Assembly (NCBI GenBank): GCA_964577055.1
Contig: CAZNWC010000013.1
Coordinates: forward strand, 1-64,000
Direction of reading: 5' to 3'
Source: PNNG01 sp964577055
GTDB taxonomy: Bacteria; Bacteroidota; Bacteroidia; UBA7662
DNA: 64,000 nt
Shown here piece after piece: positions 60,837-64,000 of this stretch. The translations under genes and the position numbers were made by a program. The first letter of the stretch is position 1. Each line of letters opens with the position of its first letter. The notes below the pieces were generated by a model, which had not been told where the DNA came from, did no database searches, and was given only the letters and a program-made list of their open reading frames with translations.

Positions 60837-60884
60837 TTTTTTGGCGTAGCTTGCAATGAAAACAAATCAAAACAGCAATTTTTC

Positions 60885-61295
60885 ATGCCCGTCTTGGCCT
60901 CCCACCGCTTCCGCATGCGCCGCCGCCTTGCTGTGCACATCGATCGCAGGCTGCAGTGGCTGCCTTTCAGTGAAAGTCAGAAGGCCATGCTGGTCAAAGG
61001 CATTCATGAAGGGGGCTTTTGGCTTTCCTTTGCCTTGTATTGGCTGTGGCCTGCGGCCCGCCCCGCCATTTTGGTGTTGTATCTGTTCGTCTGGGCGAGT
61101 CAACTTTGGTTGGGTGGCTGCCTGCTCACCATCCTCGAGCGATACTACAGCCAGCAGCGCACCACCATCATGGATCCTTGGCTTAGCCGTATGGGCTTGC
61201 CGCAAAACCACCAATGGCGCATCCGCCTCACTTTATTCGCCAGCAGTGGTTCGCTGCTGTTGATGATGCTCGAACGTTTGGGCTATTTCGGCTAA
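60885..61295 (+). CDS. Small membrane protein of unknown function
   Basis: A 136-residue protein with an Arg-rich start (RFRMRRRLAVHIDRRLQW), then two hydrophobic segments (about residues 43-60 and 61-80) and a third at the end (about 115-130). No family is recognised. The choice of frame rests on length, the clear membrane pattern and a start by 60885; ATG 60834 is an alternative. It is divergent from comEC and overlaps convergent GNAT by four bases. Confidence 0.55.
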   Translation: MPVLASHRFRMRRRLAVHIDRRLQWLPFSESQKAMLVKGIHEGGFWLSFALYWLWPAARPAILVLYLFVWASQLWLGGCLLTILERYYSQQRTTIMDPWLSRMGLPQNHQWRIRLTLFASSGSLLLMMLERLGYFG

Positions 61296-61744
61296 GCCGG
61301 CTTCCACACACATTTAAAATGCGGAATATTCGCTTCCCAAAAGCGCTCGCCTTGGGGCAAAAAGTTGTTTTTGCGGTAAAATTCCAGGGCGTGTTCCTGG
61401 GCATGAAGGTAAATGGAACGACCATCTTTGGGGATCAACGCCAGCATGCCCCGCAGCACCTGCTCGCCATAACCCTTGCCACGTTCGCCTGCCAAAACGG
61501 CCATGCGCTCTACCTTCCAGCCTTTGTTGGTACTGCGGAAACGGCCGGTAGCCACACCTTGGCCAGCTACCCGCAGCAAAAAGTGGCGCGAACTGCTTTC
61601 AAATTCGTCGTATTCTTCTTCCGGGTCTACCTGCTGCTCTTCCACAAACACCACCCGACGGATGGCGAATACTTCGTCAAGTGACTGGCTATCGGTGATT
61701 TCGGAGAACTCCACAAGGGGTTGATTTTCGTGAATGGCGGTCAT
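61292..61744 (-). CDS. GNAT family N-acetyltransferase
   Basis: A 150-residue acetyl-CoA-dependent acetyltransferase. VFAIRRVVFVEEQQVDPEEEYDEFE, the acetyl-CoA loop VLAGERGKGYGEQVLRGM (R/Q-x-x-G-x-G/A) and LHAQEHALEFYRKNNF are the ElaA/YjcF-type pattern (parts shown). The substrate is unknown. ATG 61744 is chosen over 61774 because the upstream 30 bases overlap the fbaB promoter. Confidence 0.85.
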   Translation of the reverse strand: MTAIHENQPLVEFSEITDSQSLDEVFAIRRVVFVEEQQVDPEEEYDEFESSSRHFLLRVAGQGVATGRFRSTNKGWKVERMAVLAGERGKGYGEQVLRGMLALIPKDGRSIYLHAQEHALEFYRKNNFLPQGERFWEANIPHFKCVWKPA

Positions 61745-61756
61745 GCGATTTTTACT

Positions 61757-61764
61757 TAGTTTTG
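61757..61764 (+). promoter_or_regulatory. -7 box (TAGTTTTG) of fbaB
   Basis: Full TAnnTTTG match, 35 bases before ATG 61800. No clear -33. Confidence 0.5.
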
Positions 61765-61799
61765 TCGCTTCCAAATTAACCCAATAATAACTGCTCGTT

Positions 61800-62858
61800 A
61801 TGGCAAATCAAAAAATAGTGGAAGCTTTGGGCGCTCAGGCCGATTACCTGTTGGGCCATACCTCCAAAACCATCAGCAAAGAAATGTTGCACGCTCCGGG
61901 TGGCGATTTTGTAGATCGCATTTGGGCGGGCTCTAACCGCAATAACCAAACCTTGCGCAGCATGCAGGCGCTGTACGACAACGGCCGCCTCGCTGGCACA
62001 GGTTATTTGAGCATCCTGCCAGTAGACCAAGGCATTGAGCATTCTGCTGGGTCGTCTTTCGCACCCAATCCCATTTATTTCGACAGCGAGAACATCGTGA
62101 AGCTGGCCATCGAGTCGGGTTGCAACGCGGTGGCTTCTACTTATGGCGTTTTGGCCTCGGTATCGCGCAAATACGCACACAAAATTCCTTTCGTGGTAAA
62201 AATCAACCACAACGAATTTTTGAGCTACCCCAATAAGTACGACCAAATCATGTTTGGCTCTATCAAGGAAGCTTGGGAAATGGGTGCTGTGGCCGTGGGT
62301 GCTACCATCTATTTCGGTTCAGCTGAGTCGAGCCGCCAAATCATTGAAGTTTCTAAGGCCTTTGAAATGGCGCATGCCCTGGGCATGACCACCATTTTGT
62401 GGTGCTATACCCGCAACAACGGCTTTAAAGTAGATGGGGTGGATTACCACACTTCGGCCGACTTATCGTCGCAAGCCAACCACTTGGGTGTAACCATCCA
62501 GGCCGACATCATCAAGCAAAAACTCCCCACCAACAACGGCGGTTACCTGGCTACCAAGCATGGCAAAACCCACCCCAAGGTGTACAGCGAGCTGAGCAGC
62601 GACCACCCCATCGATTTGTGCCGCTACCAAGTGGCCAACTGCTACATGGGCCGAGCAGGCTTGATTAACTCTGGTGGCGAATCTAAAGGCGAAAGCGATT
62701 TGGCCGAAGCCGTTGCAACCGCCGTCATCAACAAGCGCGCAGGTGGCACCGGCCTCATTTTGGGCCGCAAAGCCTTCCAGCGCCCCATGAACGAGGGTGT
62801 AGCGTTGCTGAATACCATTCAGGACGTTTACCTCGACAACAGCATCGACTTAGCATAA
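61800..62858 (+). CDS. fbaB: Class I fructose-bisphosphate aldolase (DhnA/FbaB type)
   Basis: Splits fructose 1,6-bisphosphate into DHAP and glyceraldehyde 3-phosphate through a Schiff base. The 352-residue protein has SILPVDQGIEHSAGSSF (residues about 72-88), VVKINHNEF with a conserved Lys, MGAVAVGATIYFGS and the late GLILGRKAFQRP. Length is normal for this bacterial/archaeal type, which does not need a divalent metal. Confidence 0.93.
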   Translation: MANQKIVEALGAQADYLLGHTSKTISKEMLHAPGGDFVDRIWAGSNRNNQTLRSMQALYDNGRLAGTGYLSILPVDQGIEHSAGSSFAPNPIYFDSENIVKLAIESGCNAVASTYGVLASVSRKYAHKIPFVVKINHNEFLSYPNKYDQIMFGSIKEAWEMGAVAVGATIYFGSAESSRQIIEVSKAFEMAHALGMTTILWCYTRNNGFKVDGVDYHTSADLSSQANHLGVTIQADIIKQKLPTNNGGYLATKHGKTHPKVYSELSSDHPIDLCRYQVANCYMGRAGLINSGGESKGESDLAEAVATAVINKRAGGTGLILGRKAFQRPMNEGVALLNTIQDVYLDNSIDLA

Positions 62859-62873
62859 CCTAAATACAACCGA

Positions 62874-63719
62874 ATGGCTTGGTTTAAGCGTTCCACCGCT
62901 GGGGTGACTACCAGCACCGAAGAAAAACTCGACGTCCCCGACGGCCTGTGGTTCAAATGCCCTTCGTGCAAATCTTCCTTGCTGTCGAAAGACCTCAAGG
63001 AAAACAAATTTGTTTGCACCCAGTGTAACTACCACTGCCGCATTGGCTCGGCCGAGTATTTCGAAATCATTTTCGACGACAATCAATTCGAAGAGCTCGA
63101 TGCCAACATGACCTCGGGCGACCCATTGCAATTCACCGATACCAAGGCGTATAAAGACCGCTTGAAGGCAACCATTGCCAAAACCGGTTTGAAAGACGCC
63201 ATCCGTTCGGCGGTGGGCAATGTAGAAGGACTGCCGTTGGTGGTGAGCTGCATGGATTTCGACTTCATTGGCGGATCGATGGGCTCGGTGATGGGCGAAA
63301 AAATTGCCCGCGCCATCGACAAAGCCCGCGAACTGAAATGTCCGGTGATGGTGATCAGCAAATCGGGTGGGGCACGCATGATGGAAGCCGCTTTTTCGCT
63401 CATGCAAATGGCCAAAACCTCGGCCAAGCTGGCGCAGGCCGGACAAGAAGGCGTGCCTTACATCTCGCTCATGACCGACCCTACCACCGGTGGTGTAACG
63501 GCTTCGTTTGCCATGTTGGGCGATTTTAACCTGGCCGAACCCAATGCCCTGATTGGTTTTGCCGGTCCCCGCGTAATCAAAGAAACCATCAAAAAAGACC
63601 TTCCCAAGGGCTTCCAGTCGGCCGAATCGGTGATGGAAACCGGCTTTATCGACTTCATTGTCGACCGCAAAGAGCTCAAGCCCACCTTGGCCAAGTTGCT
63701 GCGGTTGATGGCGAATTGA
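62874..63719 (+). CDS. accD: Acetyl-CoA carboxylase carboxyltransferase subunit beta
   Basis: Partner of AccA. The 281-residue protein has an N-terminal four-cysteine zinc ribbon (CPSCKSSL at about 24-31 and CTQCNYH at about 43-49), then the crotonase-like core with DFDFIGGSMGSVMGEKI, SKSGGARMMEA and LMTDPTTGGVTASFA. It follows fbaB by 15 bases, so both are probably co-transcribed. Confidence 0.96.
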   Translation: MAWFKRSTAGVTTSTEEKLDVPDGLWFKCPSCKSSLLSKDLKENKFVCTQCNYHCRIGSAEYFEIIFDDNQFEELDANMTSGDPLQFTDTKAYKDRLKATIAKTGLKDAIRSAVGNVEGLPLVVSCMDFDFIGGSMGSVMGEKIARAIDKARELKCPVMVISKSGGARMMEAAFSLMQMAKTSAKLAQAGQEGVPYISLMTDPTTGGVTASFAMLGDFNLAEPNALIGFAGPRVIKETIKKDLPKGFQSAESVMETGFIDFIVDRKELKPTLAKLLRLMAN

Positions 63720-63741
63720 TGGTGCGGCAATTCAAGACAAG

Positions 63742-63770
63742 CCCGCTTCATGGAGATGAAGCGGGTTTTT
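63742..63770 (+). terminator. Terminator of fbaB-accD
   Basis: CCCGCTTCAT (63742-63751), loop GGAG, ATGAAGCGGG (63756-63765), five T. Confidence 0.93.
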
Positions 63771-63791
63771 AGTTTTTAGCAACAACTCCCT

Positions 63792-63822
63792 TGGAAATTA
63801 ATTTTCCTTGCCGTACATTTGC
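63792..63822 (+). promoter_or_regulatory. Promoter of rpsO
   Basis: TTG 63792-63794, 20 bases, TACATTTG 63815-63822; leader of about 30 bases before ATG 63857. Confidence 0.75.
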
Positions 63823-63856
63823 AGACTCGTTCAGAAACAAGGAAAAACACAATAAG

Positions 63857-64000
63857 ATGCATCTCGATACCGCTCAAAAGCAAGAGATTTACAAGAAGTA
63901 TGGTAAAGGCGCTCAGGACACAGGTTCTGCAGAAAGCCAGATTGCGCAATTTACTGAGCGCATTGCACACCTTACGGCCCACCTCAAGAGTAACCGCAAA
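63857..64000 (+). CDS. rpsO: 30S ribosomal protein S15, cut by the window end
   Basis: The first 48 residues of S15 are present: MHLDTAQKQEIYKKYGK, then DTGSAESQIAQFTERIAHLTAHLK, the S15 rRNA-binding helices with conserved DTGS. The rest lies beyond position 64000. Confidence 0.95.
   Translation, partial: MHLDTAQKQEIYKKYGKGAQDTGSAESQIAQFTERIAHLTAHLKSNRK

Noticed and set aside
60856..61263. Alternative plus-strand frame overlapping the small membrane protein
   Set aside because: Composition (Cys/Ser/Ala-rich) is that of an off-frame reading; the chosen frame has clean membrane segments, though neither matches a known family.
1..64000. CRISPR arrays, insertion sequences, prophage or defence islands
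   Set aside because: No regularly spaced identical repeats, transposase, integrase or phage structural motifs were found; the tandem repeats seen are either coding modules or degenerate heptamers.

Overview
The window looks like a chromosomal segment of a Bacteroidota bacterium. I cannot place it below phylum with confidence; a chitinophagale- or saprospirale-like lineage is a guess. Evidence: many starts are preceded by the phylum's promoter (TTTG or TTG at -33, TAnnTTTG at -7) and not by Shine-Dalgarno sequences. Four secreted proteins end in a type IX secretion (T9SS) sorting domain, and porT, a gliding/T9SS gene, is present. The gene order bamD-rpoZ-coaBC-DUF4835-recN, a type B L31 protein, a short Hc1-like histone and a fused alpha/beta 2-oxoacid dehydrogenase E1 are all typical of the phylum. 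It is a draft assembly: 100 N lie at 38573-38672.

Layout. 1-7.0 kb (minus): bamD, rpoZ, coaBC, a DUF4835 protein, recN, fabI and a tandem universal stress protein. 7.1-14.9 kb (plus): a serine palmitoyltransferase-like enzyme, Hc1, tatC, rpiB, an M28 peptidase, lutB and the fused E1, the last five closely spaced or overlapping. 15-20.7 kb: one 1905-residue secreted mosaic protein. 20.8-28.5 kb: rpmE2, a secreted endonuclease-like protein, engB, ubiE-porT-SDR, dcd, and a glycosyltransferase/GH57 pair. 28.6-32.8 kb (minus): a 1410-residue protein with seven tandem copies of a ~170-residue module. 33.0-38.5 kb: a CxxC protein, a decayed PAS sensor gene, a WD40 protein, a PPTase, a lipoprotein, cutC and ppa. 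After the gap, 38.7-46.9 kb (plus): a truncated SRPBCC gene, a three-copy palindrome array, an ECF sigma factor, and a carotenoid operon (crtI, crtB, crtD-like desaturase, acyltransferase, glycosyltransferase, cruF, then a TonB-like gene). 46.9-64 kb: housekeeping genes (K+/H+ antiporter, accA, tRNA-Asp, rpsA, mnmE, marC, comEC, fbaB, accD, rpsO) with small unknown or decaying genes between them.

How genes work together. The carotenoid block encodes phytoene synthesis, desaturation, a 3,4-desaturase-like enzyme, a CruF-type 1,2-hydratase, and glycosyl- and acyl-transferases. Together these predict an acylated carotenoid glycoside. The sigma gene upstream has three near-identical palindromes in its leader, so it is probably the switch for the block. 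The SRPBCC fragment beside it is a gene type often found in light-responsive clusters, but the assembly gap hides what came before it.

The most notable structures not explained by genes are: the triple palindrome upstream of the sigma gene; degenerate heptamer (7 or 7+8 bp) tandem repeats in three separate intergenic regions; a set of -7 boxes only 4-9 bases from start codons, suggesting leaderless mRNAs; two sensor-kinase remnants; and a recently homogenised pair of repeats in the seven-module protein. I found no CRISPR array, prophage, transposase or anti-phage island, and no strong candidate for a wholly new enzymatic system.
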